DNA of 64,000 nt, taken from positions 2,170,001 through 2,234,000 of the forward strand of contig OZ245761.1 in NCBI GenBank assembly GCA_965227535.1. Reading direction: 5' to 3'. This DNA comes from SZUA-430 sp965227535 (lineage in GTDB: Bacteria; Pseudomonadota; Alphaproteobacteria; Micropepsales; Micropepsaceae). The notes below the pieces were generated by a model. It had not been told where the DNA came from. It did no database searches and saw only the letters and a program-made list of their open reading frames with translations. Shown one piece after another: positions 8,282-16,514 of the stretch. Position numbers and translations under genes: made by a program. Position 1 is the first letter of the stretch; each line of letters opens with the position of its first letter.

Positions 8282-9414
8282 ATGCCGAGCTTCACGAAGA
8301 GGATTGAGAACAACGCGTCGAGCACGATGACCGTGAAGATGCCCTCGACCACCGACGCGGTCGTGCGCTGACCGACTGACTCGGCGCTGCCTTCCACCTT
8401 CATGCCTTCGAAGCAGCCGACCATCGCGATGGCGAGGCCGAACACGGGCGCCTTGATGAACGCAACGCCCGCATCCCAAAACCCGATCGAGTCATGCAGG
8501 CGCGCGATGAACATCGCCGGCGACATCCCAAGCTCCGACCAGACAACCAGCCCGCCGCCCAGCAACCCCATCATCGCCGAAATGAAGCCTAAGATCGGCA
8601 TCATGACGAGAAGCGCAATCACCCGCGGCAGCACGAGCACGTCCATCGGATCGAGCCCCAGCGTGCGCATCGCGTCGATTTCCTCGCGCAGCTTCATCGA
8701 ACCGATCTGCGCCGTGAACGCACTGCCCGACCGGCCCGCCACCATGATCGCCGTCAGCAAGATGCCGATCTCGCGCAGGAACGACACCGCAACGAGGTTG
8801 ACGGTGAAAATCTCGCCGCCGAAACGCTTCAACTGTTCGGAGCCTTGAAACGCCAACACCGCGCCGATCAGGAACGAGATCAACGCCACGATCGGCACCG
8901 CGTTCAGACCCGCCTGCTCCATGTGATAAACGGTCGACGTCGCGCGCATGCGCCGCGGGTTCAAGACCGTCTTGCCCAACGTCTCGAGGATCAGCCCCAA
9001 GAACGCGACGAGATCGCGCCCGGTACGCCCGCCCTCGTCGAGGCCGGCGCCCATGCGCACGATGAGGTTGGTCAGCACATTGCCTTCACGCGGCTCGACC
9101 TTGATCGGCCGGTCGCTCTTGGCCACGGCATTGAGCAGCGTCGATTGCGCAGCCGTTCCACCCGCCGTCGTCACCTGAACGCCCGCGCGTTCCAACGTGC
9201 GCGCCGTGCGATAGATGAGCCATGCGCCGGCGGTGTCCAGCCGGTCCAAATGCGAAAGGTCAATCGTCGCCGCGCGCCGCCCTACCGTGTCGATGGCTTG
9301 AAGTGTCTTGTCCAGCTGTTGGGCGTGTTGGACGACCCACTCGCCTTGCGGGCGCAGCGTCAGCGCAGACGCGTCATCCGACACGTCAAGCCAAGCTTGA
9401 GCCTGCCCCGCCAT
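8278..9414 (-). CDS. mlaE: MlaE-type permease with N-terminal STAS domain
   Basis: 378 residues from the ATG at 9414, which has AGGGATAGAG before it; a TTG 39 bases upstream is less likely. An N-terminal STAS/MlaB-like domain (about 1-105; TIDLSHLDRLDTAGAWLIYR) is fused to a MlaE permease domain (about 130-378). Landmarks in the permease are QAGLNAVPIVALISFLIGAVLAFQ, the loop EIDAMRTLGLDPMDVLVLPR and several membrane helices. The fusion explains the absence of a separate mlaB gene. It is the first gene of the operon. Confidence 0.92.
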   Translation of the reverse strand: MAGQAQAWLDVSDDASALTLRPQGEWVVQHAQQLDKTLQAIDTVGRRAATIDLSHLDRLDTAGAWLIYRTARTLERAGVQVTTAGGTAAQSTLLNAVAKSDRPIKVEPREGNVLTNLIVRMGAGLDEGGRTGRDLVAFLGLILETLGKTVLNPRRMRATSTVYHMEQAGLNAVPIVALISFLIGAVLAFQGSEQLKRFGGEIFTVNLVAVSFLREIGILLTAIMVAGRSGSAFTAQIGSMKLREEIDAMRTLGLDPMDVLVLPRVIALLVMMPILGFISAMMGLLGGGLVVWSELGMSPAMFIARLHDSIGFWDAGVAFIKAPVFGLAIAMVGCFEGMKVEGSAESVGQRTTASVVEGIFTVIVLDALFSILFVKLGI

Positions 9415-9685
9415 CTCTATCCCTGCCCTGTGCCCAACGCCCGCGATGCGCAACCCTCATGCGCGCCACCGAAAGGCACGAATCGGAGTGTGCCCGCAGG
9501 GCACATCTGTGCCAAGTTCGTGTGCAAGTTGCGCGCCATGGACCGCCCTTAGTTAAGACCCGCGTGACCGGGACCACAGCACCGCGCTTGCCTTAATGCC
9601 CAGGACGGCGAAAATCGATTCGCAATTGAGGTTTAAACGGCGGTCCTCGCGTTTCGGATGCGCTAAATCGAGAGAGATCGCCCCC
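9415..9685. promoter_or_regulatory. Divergent intergenic region, no certain elements
   Basis: About 270 bp separate the lipid-transport operon (minus) from the DUF3754 gene (plus). It should hold promoters for both. I could not identify a convincing consensus promoter, an RNA gene or a coding sequence in it. Confidence 0.3.
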
Positions 9686-10996
9686 ATGGCGGCCGAAAGC
9701 CACACGCCGCAGATATCTGCCAACCACCGCACGGCGTTCATCCCGGTCCTCAAATCCGACCTCATCCCGACCCTGGCCGAACAAGGCTTTACCAGCGGCG
9801 AGAGCAGCGACTTTCATACGCTCTGCGCCTTCCTTGGCGCCTATTTTCACCACGATTTCTACGACGAACTGACCGAGCTGAAGGACGTCTATGCCTGGTT
9901 CTCACCGGCCGGACCCCGGCCCACGCGCCGCCCGCCCGACGAGCCCGAAGCGGCCTACCGCCAACTCTGCAGCACGCTCGAAAGCGTCATGGCGCGGGCG
10001 AACTTCGCCGAGTTTCCAAAGGCCGAGATCGAGAGACTGGGCGGCGATCACCCGCTTCTCGACGTCAAGACCCGAACGCCGCTCGACGCCTACGAGACCA
10101 TCCGCATTTTCTACCGCGGCCGCCGCGCCGACACGGTAATGCAGCCGAACGCGCTTGGCTTCAAAAGCAAAAAGACGATCGCGACCGAAGTCTACGACGA
10201 CATCCTCGTTTTCGTGCGCTTCAAACAGCCGGATGGAACCCCCAAGCGCGCTTTGCCGCTCGCCCGCCGCCGCGCGCTGCCCGGCGACGCCGAGCCCGGC
10301 AGCGTCATGATCAAACTCTTCCGCAACATCACGCGCCTCGAACTGCCGACACTATTGCCCGAAGTGAAGGTCGTCATGAGCCGCAAGGACGCGCTGATGC
10401 TGGGCGGCCCCGCGCTCATGGGCGGCGTGCCCTTGATGCTCAACATCGTCCCGGCGCTCTCCGTCGTTCTTGTCGTCCTCGGCGCCTATCTCGGATTTTC
10501 TGGCGAGGTCACGCAGGACAAACTGATGAAGGCGGTCGGCGCGCTCTCCGTGCTCGTCGGCGCGGGCGCGTTCATGTTTCGTCAGTACTCGAACTATTCC
10601 TTCCGCAAGCTGAAATATCAAAAGCGCGTTTCGGACAACGTCTACTTCAAGAACGTCAACAACAACGCCGGCGTCTTCGAAACGCTGATCAACGCGGCGG
10701 AAGAACAGGAAACGAAAGAAGTCATCCTGGCCTACCACTCGCTGCTGACCGCAGGCCCCACGGCCAGCGCCGCCGAACTCGACCACCGCATCGAGGCGTG
10801 GTTGAAGTCGGCCTTCGGCGTCGAGGTCGACTTCGAAGTCTCCGACGCGTTGTCGAAGCTCGAAGGGTTGGGCCTTCTCGCGCAGAAAGAAGGTAAAATA
10901 GCCGTCGTTCCCCTGGGGGATGCGCTCGCTCGCCTCGACACGCTCTGGGATCAGTTATACGACTTCACGCAAGGCCGGCGCGCCAGCGCCGCCTGA
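9686..10996 (+). CDS. DUF3754 / TMEM143-like membrane protein
   Basis: 436 residues from the ATG at 9686; the frame is open for 30 more codons, but the upstream part looks like non-coding sequence. An N-terminal soluble helical part includes RTAFIPVLKSDLIPTL and DFHTLCAFLGAYFHHDFYDELTEL. A DUF3754-type domain follows, with IRIFYRGRR, YDDILVFVRFK and KLFRNITRLELPTLLPEVKVVM, then two or three hydrophobic segments around residues 235-295. The family includes mitochondrial TMEM143, whose role is unknown. It is followed after 28 bp by the cyclase gene in the same direction, so the two may be co-transcribed. Confidence 0.75.
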   Translation: MAAESHTPQISANHRTAFIPVLKSDLIPTLAEQGFTSGESSDFHTLCAFLGAYFHHDFYDELTELKDVYAWFSPAGPRPTRRPPDEPEAAYRQLCSTLESVMARANFAEFPKAEIERLGGDHPLLDVKTRTPLDAYETIRIFYRGRRADTVMQPNALGFKSKKTIATEVYDDILVFVRFKQPDGTPKRALPLARRRALPGDAEPGSVMIKLFRNITRLELPTLLPEVKVVMSRKDALMLGGPALMGGVPLMLNIVPALSVVLVVLGAYLGFSGEVTQDKLMKAVGALSVLVGAGAFMFRQYSNYSFRKLKYQKRVSDNVYFKNVNNNAGVFETLINAAEEQETKEVILAYHSLLTAGPTASAAELDHRIEAWLKSAFGVEVDFEVSDALSKLEGLGLLAQKEGKIAVVPLGDALARLDTLWDQLYDFTQGRRASAA

Positions 10997-11024
10997 CGAC
11001 GGCGCGAAGGGGAAACGGGGACAC

Positions 11025-13319
11025 ATGGCGCAGCGCGACGCAACCTCGCGGGAAAGCGCGCTGGCCATGGCCGGCATCGCGGGCCTGCTGCGTTGGCTGG
11101 GCCTCGTGCCGTGGGCCGTCCTACTGCTGATGACGCTGTTCCAGCTCTACGATCCCGGCCGCATCATCACCGGCCTGCAAAACCAAGTCTTCGACTCCTA
11201 TCAACGCGCGTATCCACGCACGTATCAGGACACGTCCACGCGTTACGTCGACATCGACGAGGAGAGCCTAAGGCGCATCGGTCAATGGCCGTGGCCGCGA
11301 ACGACGGTCGCGGAGTTGACCAGACGCTTGCGCGACGCCGGCGCCGCCGTGATCGCGTTTGACATGGTCTTTCCCGAACCCGATCGCACATCGCCCGACA
11401 TGATCGCGCGCGGCCTGCCGGCCGGCGCTGAGTGGGACAGCGCACGGTCTCAGCTCTCAGCCTTACCCAACAACGATGCGCAGTTCGCACAAACGCTGAG
11501 CGAGTCGCCGGCAGTCCTCGGCTTCATCATGGTCGATCGCGACACCGGCCACTTACCTGTCCTGAAGGCAGGCTTGGCCGTCGTCGGCGACGGCAAGCCC
11601 GCCCAAACAGTTGCCTCATTTTCCGGCGCGACCGCATCACTTGATGTTCTGCAGAATGCCGCCCCGGGATCGGGCTCGTTCAATACGCTCCCCGACGCTG
11701 ACGGTATCGTACGCCGCGTTCCCCTGTTTGTTGCTTACAAGGACAAGATCTATCCGGGCCTCGCGCTTGAAACGCTGCGCATCGCCCAGCGCAACGAAAC
11801 CGGCGCAACGCCTTCCTATCTCATAAAGACGGCAGGCGCCTCGGATGAAATTTCCGCCGGCGACCCCAATCGCATCGTCGGTGTGAAAATCGGCGCTTTC
11901 GAAATTCCGTCCACCAAGGACGGGCAAATGTGGGTTCACTACACGAACCAAACCGCCAAGCGCGGCGTACCAGCATGGAAAATCCTCGACGGCTCGGCCG
12001 ACATGACACAGCTCGAAGGCGCTGCGGTTTTTGTCGGCACCAGCGCCGCCGGCCTTCTCGATCTCCGCTCAACGCCGATGAAACTCGATTCGCCGGGCGT
12101 CGAGGTTCACATCGAAGCCTTCGAGCAAATGCTCCTCAAGCACTTCATCGAACGCCCCGACTGGTCGCCAGCGTTAGAGCTCGCGTTCGCGACGCTGCTG
12201 GGCCTCTTCGTGCTCCTCACGATCTCGCGCGTGCCGGTCTACTGGATCGCAAGCATCGCCCTCATCGCCGTCGTCACCGCTGTCGGCACATCGTGGTGGG
12301 CGTTCACGGAACACTATTGGCTGCTCGACCCGATCGCCCCGTCGCTCAACATCGCGCTCGTCTTCGCCGCGGCCAGCCTTGTGAAGTTCATGCGCACCGA
12401 GGCCGAGCGGCGCACGGTGCGCAGCGCCTTCGCGCAATACCTGCCGCCCGACGTCGTCGAGCAGATCGCGGCCGACCCGTCGAAACTGAAACTCGGCGGC
12501 GACACGCGCGAACTGTCGATCATGTTCTGCGACATCCGCGGCTTCACGCCGATCGCCGAAAGCTTCCGCTCAGACCCGCAAGGCCTGACCAAACTCATCA
12601 ACCGCGCGCTGACCCCGCTCTCGCGCGAAGTGCTGAACCACCACGGCACGATCGACAAATATATCGGCGACTGCGTGATGGCGTTCTGGAACGCGCCTAT
12701 CGACGACGCCGACCACGCCAGGCATGCCTGCGAATGCGCGCTCGCGATGATGGACTCGCTCGTCGTCCTCAACAACGAACTGACCGCCGAAGGCTTCTAC
12801 GAGAGCCACAAGGTCAACCGGATCGACGTCTCCATCGGCGTCAACACCGGCGTGTGCGTTGTCGGCAACATGGGCTCCGACCTGCGCTTCGACTACTCGG
12901 CGCTGGGCGACGCGGTGAACGTCTCGGCGCGCATCCAATCGTTCGCCGGCAATTACGGATTCCCCATCGCCATCGGCGAAGACACCGAAGAAATCGTCGC
13001 GGAAAAATTCGCCTTCCTCGAACTCGACTACATCGCCGTCAAAGGCCGCGCGACGCCGACCCACATCTATGCACTCATGGGCCACGCCCACGTGCGCGAG
13101 ACGAAGGCGTTCCAGATCCTGAACGACGCGCTGCAAACCCTTTTCACCGCCTTCCGCGCACAGAACTGGGCCGCCGCGAAAGAAGCCATCGCCAAAGGCC
13201 GCGCCATCCCCGGTGCGCCGGAGGCCATCTTCGAACTCTACGAAGACCGCATCGCCCACTACGAACTCGAACCGCCGCCTCCAGGCTGGGACGGCGCCTG
13301 GTCCGCCAAAGAAAAGTAG
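11025..13319 (+). CDS. CHASE2-domain class III adenylate/guanylate cyclase
   Basis: 764 residues from the ATG at 11025, chosen for the AAGGGGAAACGGGG upstream; the open frame further upstream overlaps the preceding gene. Order: one TM (about 17-38), an extracytoplasmic CHASE2 sensor domain (about 45-350; RYVDIDEESLRRIGQWPWPR, AGAAVIAFDMVFPEPD), three TMs (about 375-450), then a class III cyclase domain. Metal-binding aspartates are Asp503 in FCDIRGFT and Asp549 in DKYIGDCVMAFW. The later block GVNTGVCVVGNMGSDLRFDYSALGD-type is complete. It should convert ATP (or GTP) to a cyclic nucleotide in response to a periplasmic signal. Confidence 0.93.
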   Translation: MAQRDATSRESALAMAGIAGLLRWLGLVPWAVLLLMTLFQLYDPGRIITGLQNQVFDSYQRAYPRTYQDTSTRYVDIDEESLRRIGQWPWPRTTVAELTRRLRDAGAAVIAFDMVFPEPDRTSPDMIARGLPAGAEWDSARSQLSALPNNDAQFAQTLSESPAVLGFIMVDRDTGHLPVLKAGLAVVGDGKPAQTVASFSGATASLDVLQNAAPGSGSFNTLPDADGIVRRVPLFVAYKDKIYPGLALETLRIAQRNETGATPSYLIKTAGASDEISAGDPNRIVGVKIGAFEIPSTKDGQMWVHYTNQTAKRGVPAWKILDGSADMTQLEGAAVFVGTSAAGLLDLRSTPMKLDSPGVEVHIEAFEQMLLKHFIERPDWSPALELAFATLLGLFVLLTISRVPVYWIASIALIAVVTAVGTSWWAFTEHYWLLDPIAPSLNIALVFAAASLVKFMRTEAERRTVRSAFAQYLPPDVVEQIAADPSKLKLGGDTRELSIMFCDIRGFTPIAESFRSDPQGLTKLINRALTPLSREVLNHHGTIDKYIGDCVMAFWNAPIDDADHARHACECALAMMDSLVVLNNELTAEGFYESHKVNRIDVSIGVNTGVCVVGNMGSDLRFDYSALGDAVNVSARIQSFAGNYGFPIAIGEDTEEIVAEKFAFLELDYIAVKGRATPTHIYALMGHAHVRETKAFQILNDALQTLFTAFRAQNWAAAKEAIAKGRAIPGAPEAIFELYEDRIAHYELEPPPPGWDGAWSAKEK

Positions 13320-13355
13320 GCATAGGCCCAGGACGGCGATATCAATGCGCCAGCC

Positions 13356-14447
13356 ATGACCGAGCCCCTCCCCCTCTTCGCGGCCGACTATTTCGAAGCC
13401 CGCGACAAATTTCTGAAGGCCGCGACCGCGCGCGGCTGCAAGCTCATGTCGCATTTGAACCCCTACGCGAAGGGCCCGAAGGGCGAAGACCTCTTCGTCG
13501 ATGTCGCGACGACAGGCCCCGACACCGCAACCGCCGCGCTCCTCCTCATCTCAGGCACGCACGGCGTCGAAGGCTACGCGGGCTCGGCCTGCCAGATCGG
13601 CTGGCTGAAGAGCGAACGTAACGATGCCTTCCCGCCGCAGCTCAAGATCGTGATGATCCACGCGCTGAACCCGTACGGTTTCGCCTGGAACAGACGCGTC
13701 ACCGAAGACAACGTCGATCTCAACCGCAGCTTCGTCGACCACGGCGCGAGCCCCGCCAACGAAGGGTACGAAGAATTGAAGAACGCGATCGCCCCGCCGA
13801 ACCTCAACGCCGACACGCTGAAAGAAGCCGACGCCACCTTGCGCGCCTACAGCAAAGCGCACGGCGCCTTCGCCCTGCAGGAGGCGATCAGCAAAGGCCA
13901 GTACAAACACCCCGACGGCATGTACTACGGCGGTGCGCGCGAACAATGGTCGGCCGGCGTCTTCCGCCACATCGTCCGGCGTCAGCTCGGAAACTGCCGC
14001 GTCGTCGGCGTGGTCGACTTCCACACCGGCCTTGGTCCCTACGGTTACGGCGAACTCATCTGCGAAGACCCCGCCGACTCGCTCGCCTACCGCCGCGCCC
14101 GCGCCTGGTGGGGCGACACCGTCCGCTCGACCCAAGCCGGCGACTCGGTCTCAGCCCACGTCACGGGCAGCGTGGACTCCGCGGTCCCCGGCCTGTTACC
14201 GCGCAGCGAAGTGACCATGACGACGCTCGAATTCGGAACCTACTCAACGGTGGAAGTGTTTCAGGCTCTGCGTGCGGACAACTGGCTGCACGTACATGGG
14301 AACCCATTGGGTCCGGAAGCCGCCGCCATCAAGACCGACGTTCGCTGCGCGTTCTACCCCGACGTGGACGATTGGAAGGAAATGGTCTGGCAGCGGGCGG
14401 AAGCCGTTGTGGCACAGGCCGTTAAGGGCCTGTCGTCGCCCGCCTAA
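13356..14447 (+). CDS. DUF2817 / M14-like zinc metallopeptidase
   Basis: 363 residues, no signal peptide. Zinc-ligand pattern of the M14 carboxypeptidase-like fold: His69 and Glu72 in SGTHGVEG, then His223 in VDFHTGLGPYG. NPYGFAWNRRVTEDNVDLNR supplies the Asn-Arg substrate-binding block and TTLEFGTY the likely catalytic Glu. DUF2817 proteins are mostly uncharacterised peptidases. Its position 73 bp before pqqA on the same strand raises the possibility that it trims PqqA; that is inference only. A very short competing ORF at 13345 ends inside the start region. Confidence 0.8.
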   Translation: MTEPLPLFAADYFEARDKFLKAATARGCKLMSHLNPYAKGPKGEDLFVDVATTGPDTATAALLLISGTHGVEGYAGSACQIGWLKSERNDAFPPQLKIVMIHALNPYGFAWNRRVTEDNVDLNRSFVDHGASPANEGYEELKNAIAPPNLNADTLKEADATLRAYSKAHGAFALQEAISKGQYKHPDGMYYGGAREQWSAGVFRHIVRRQLGNCRVVGVVDFHTGLGPYGYGELICEDPADSLAYRRARAWWGDTVRSTQAGDSVSAHVTGSVDSAVPGLLPRSEVTMTTLEFGTYSTVEVFQALRADNWLHVHGNPLGPEAAAIKTDVRCAFYPDVDDWKEMVWQRAEAVVAQAVKGLSSPA

Positions 14448-14520
14448 CGGCTCCGTGAGACCCCTTGGCAGACGCATCCCGTTGCGACACACTGTCAGTT
14501 CAACATCGAGGAGTTCAGAC

Positions 14521-14598
14521 ATGAAAACCTGGCGCAAACCGAAGACCCGCGAAATCTCGGCGGCGATGGAAATCAACTGCTACTGCTCGGCCGAATAA
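14521..14598 (+). CDS. pqqA: PqqA, precursor peptide of pyrroloquinoline quinone
   Basis: 25-residue peptide MKTWRKPKTREISAAMEINC..., easily missed because of its size. It has the required Glu-x-x-x-Tyr pair (Glu17 and Tyr21) that PqqE cross-links, with the tail CSAE after the tyrosine. GAGGAG stands 8 bases before the ATG. Tyr21 is flanked by two cysteines. It is followed by a hairpin and then pqqB, the expected order. The peptide is bound by PqqD, cross-linked by PqqE, trimmed by proteases, then finished by PqqB and PqqC. Confidence 0.93.
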   Translation: MKTWRKPKTREISAAMEINCYCSAE

Positions 14599-14607
14599 CC
14601 TGGGAGC

Positions 14608-14628
14608 GCCGGCTTCCAGCCGGCTTTT
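14608..14628 (+). terminator. Hairpin between pqqA and pqqB (partial terminator)
   Basis: GCCGGC-TTCCA-GCCGGC followed by TTTTCT. An outer GGGAG/CTCCC pair (14602-14606 and 14629-14633) encloses it. A leaky terminator here would make pqqA mRNA more abundant than the rest of the operon, as known for other pqq operons. It also lies where a pqqB Shine-Dalgarno site would be expected, and none is obvious. Confidence 0.7.
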
Positions 14629-14635
14629 CTCCCTT

Positions 14636-15532
14636 ATGAAAATCATCGTTCTCGGCGCCGCGGCAGGCGGCGGCTTCCCCCAGTGGAACGCGGCGAGCAC
14701 GAACAACGCCAAGGCCTTCGCCGGCGACCCCGACTGCCCCCGACAAACGCAAGCGAGCCTGGCCGTCTCGGCCAACGGCGAAGATTGGCTGCTGCTCAAC
14801 GCCAGCCCCGACATCCGCGAACAGATCGTCGCCACCCGCGAACTTCATCCGAAGATCGCGCCGCGTTCCTCTCCTATCAAGGCGGTGGCGCTGACCGGCG
14901 CCGACATCGACGCCATCACCGGCCTACTGACCCTGCGCGAGCGCCAACCGTTTTCGCTCTGGGCGACCGGTTACGTTCACAACGTCTTGGCCGCGAACCC
15001 CGTCTTCGACGTCCTCGACCGCGGCACGGTCAACTTCGAGTCCATGCCGGACAAGCCCTTCACCCCGGTCGAAGGCCTCACCTGCCGCACCTTCGCGACG
15101 CCGGGCAAGCCGCCGCTCTACCTCGAACGCATCGAAGGCATCGGCCCCGCCGACGGCGCATCGGTGGGTCTGTGCATCAGCGACCCGCGCGGCAAGACGC
15201 TGGCCTTCGTGCCCTCCTGCGCCGAGATCACGGATGATATCCGGGCCAGCGTTGACGGCGCCGACGCACTGTTCTTCGATGGCACGATGTACACGGACGA
15301 CGAAATGATCCGCACGGGCGAGGGCAAAAAGACGGCCCGCCGCATGGGCCACGTCGCCATGACCGGCAAAGACGGCGCGATCGAAGGTTTGCGCGAGGTC
15401 AAGGCGCGCGCGCGCTATTTCATTCACATCAACAACTCGAACCCGGTGCTGAACCGCGCCTCGCCGGAACGCTTGAGCCTCGAAGCCCAAGGCTGGCGCA
15501 TAGCCGAAGACGGTATGAGGATCGACTTGTGA
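14636..15532 (+). CDS. pqqB: PqqB, MBL-fold oxygenase of PQQ synthesis
   Basis: 298 residues with the diagnostic N-terminus MKIIVLGAAAGGGFPQWN. It is a metallo-beta-lactamase-superfamily protein that hydroxylates the tyrosine part of the cross-linked Glu-Tyr intermediate. Length matches the family (about 300). The region NASPDIREQI and the C-terminal HINNSNPVL are typical PqqB blocks. Its stop codon overlaps the GTG of pqqC, indicating coupling. Confidence 0.96.
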   Translation: MKIIVLGAAAGGGFPQWNAASTNNAKAFAGDPDCPRQTQASLAVSANGEDWLLLNASPDIREQIVATRELHPKIAPRSSPIKAVALTGADIDAITGLLTLRERQPFSLWATGYVHNVLAANPVFDVLDRGTVNFESMPDKPFTPVEGLTCRTFATPGKPPLYLERIEGIGPADGASVGLCISDPRGKTLAFVPSCAEITDDIRASVDGADALFFDGTMYTDDEMIRTGEGKKTARRMGHVAMTGKDGAIEGLREVKARARYFIHINNSNPVLNRASPERLSLEAQGWRIAEDGMRIDL

Positions 15533-16251
15533 CGCTGCTCTCGCCGACTGAATTCGAAGCGCGCTTCAAGGCCGTCGGCGCTGAGCGCTATCACAACCAC
15601 CACCCCTTCCACCGCATGCTGCACGACGGCAAGCTGAACAAGGTGCAGGTCCAAGCGTGGGCGCTCAACCGCTACATCTACCAATCGCGCATCCCGATCA
15701 AAGACGCGATCATCGTCTCACGCCTGCCGACGCCGGAACTGCGAGCCCTCTGGCGCGTGCGCATCGAAGACCATGACGGCACCGACGGCACTGACGGCGG
15801 CATCGCCCGTTGGCTGAAACTGACGGACGTCTTAGGCCTCGACCGCAAGATGGTCGTCGCCGAAACAGCCGTCCTGCCCGCGACCGTCTTCGCCGCCGAC
15901 GCCTATGTGCATTTCGTTCGCGATCGCACATTGCTGGAGGCCGTCGCCTCCTCGCTCACCGAACTCTTCGCGCCCAAAATCATCGCCGAGCGCGTGGAAG
16001 GCATGCTCTCAGGCTACGACTTCGTCTCGCGCGAAACGCTGGCCTATTTCGGCGCGCGCATGACCCAAGCCCCGCGCGACGCCGATTTCGCCCTGCGCTA
16101 CTGCATCGAAACCGCCAAAACGCGCGATCAGCAAGACGCCTGCATCGCCGCTCTGACCTTCAAATGCAACGTGCTTTGGGCCATGCTGGACGCCCTGTAC
16201 CACGCCTACGTAGCGCCGGGGCACATTCCGCCCGGCGCCTTCAGACCATGA
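15529..16251 (+). CDS. pqqC: PqqC, pyrroloquinoline-quinone synthase
   Basis: 240 residues, starting with GTG inside the pqqB stop (GTGA). A cofactor-free oxidase of the heme-oxygenase-like fold that performs the final eight-electron ring closure to PQQ. Family blocks visible: YHNHHPFHRMLHDGKL, QAWALNRYIYQSRIPIKDAIIVSRL and EDHDG. Length is within the usual 230-255. It overlaps pqqD by ATGA. Confidence 0.96.
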   Translation: MTLLSPTEFEARFKAVGAERYHNHHPFHRMLHDGKLNKVQVQAWALNRYIYQSRIPIKDAIIVSRLPTPELRALWRVRIEDHDGTDGTDGGIARWLKLTDVLGLDRKMVVAETAVLPATVFAADAYVHFVRDRTLLEAVASSLTELFAPKIIAERVEGMLSGYDFVSRETLAYFGARMTQAPRDADFALRYCIETAKTRDQQDACIAALTFKCNVLWAMLDALYHAYVAPGHIPPGAFRP

Positions 16252-16514
16252 GCGACGACGCGAAACCAAGACTGGCCCCCGGCGTCAAATTGCGCACCGA
16301 CGCAAAGCGCGGGCCCATGCTCATGGCCCCCGAACGCATCCTTGAGCTCGACGAAATCGCGCAAGCCATCGTCGCCCAATTCGACGGCACGAAACGCGTC
16401 TCGGAAATCGCAGCCGCGCTTGCCAAGGAATACGACGCGAAGGCCGAAGACATCCGCGCCGACATCGACCACCTGCTCAAAGATCTAACCGCAAAGGGCT
16501 ACGTGAAGTCGTGA
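16248..16514 (+). CDS. pqqD: PqqD, PqqA-binding chaperone
   Basis: 88 residues from the ATG at 16248, which overlaps the pqqC stop (ATGA). A winged-helix RiPP-recognition-element protein that presents PqqA to PqqE. Blocks RLAPGVKLRTDAKRG, LMAPERILELDEIAQAIV and DLTAKGYV are characteristic. The preceding open frame belongs to an antisense-like reading of pqqC and is not part of the protein. It is followed by pqqE through a GTGA overlap. Confidence 0.95.
   Translation: MSDDAKPRLAPGVKLRTDAKRGPMLMAPERILELDEIAQAIVAQFDGTKRVSEIAAALAKEYDAKAEDIRADIDHLLKDLTAKGYVKS

Noticed and set aside
9596..13340. Shared 12-base stretch CCCAGGACGGCG near 9599 and 13328
   Set aside because: Two short occurrences of a GC-rich string are within chance for this composition; not called a repeat.
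11930..13621. 563-codon frame overlapping the CHASE2 cyclase in another phase
   Set aside because: Arg/His-rich shadow of the cyclase and peptidase genes.
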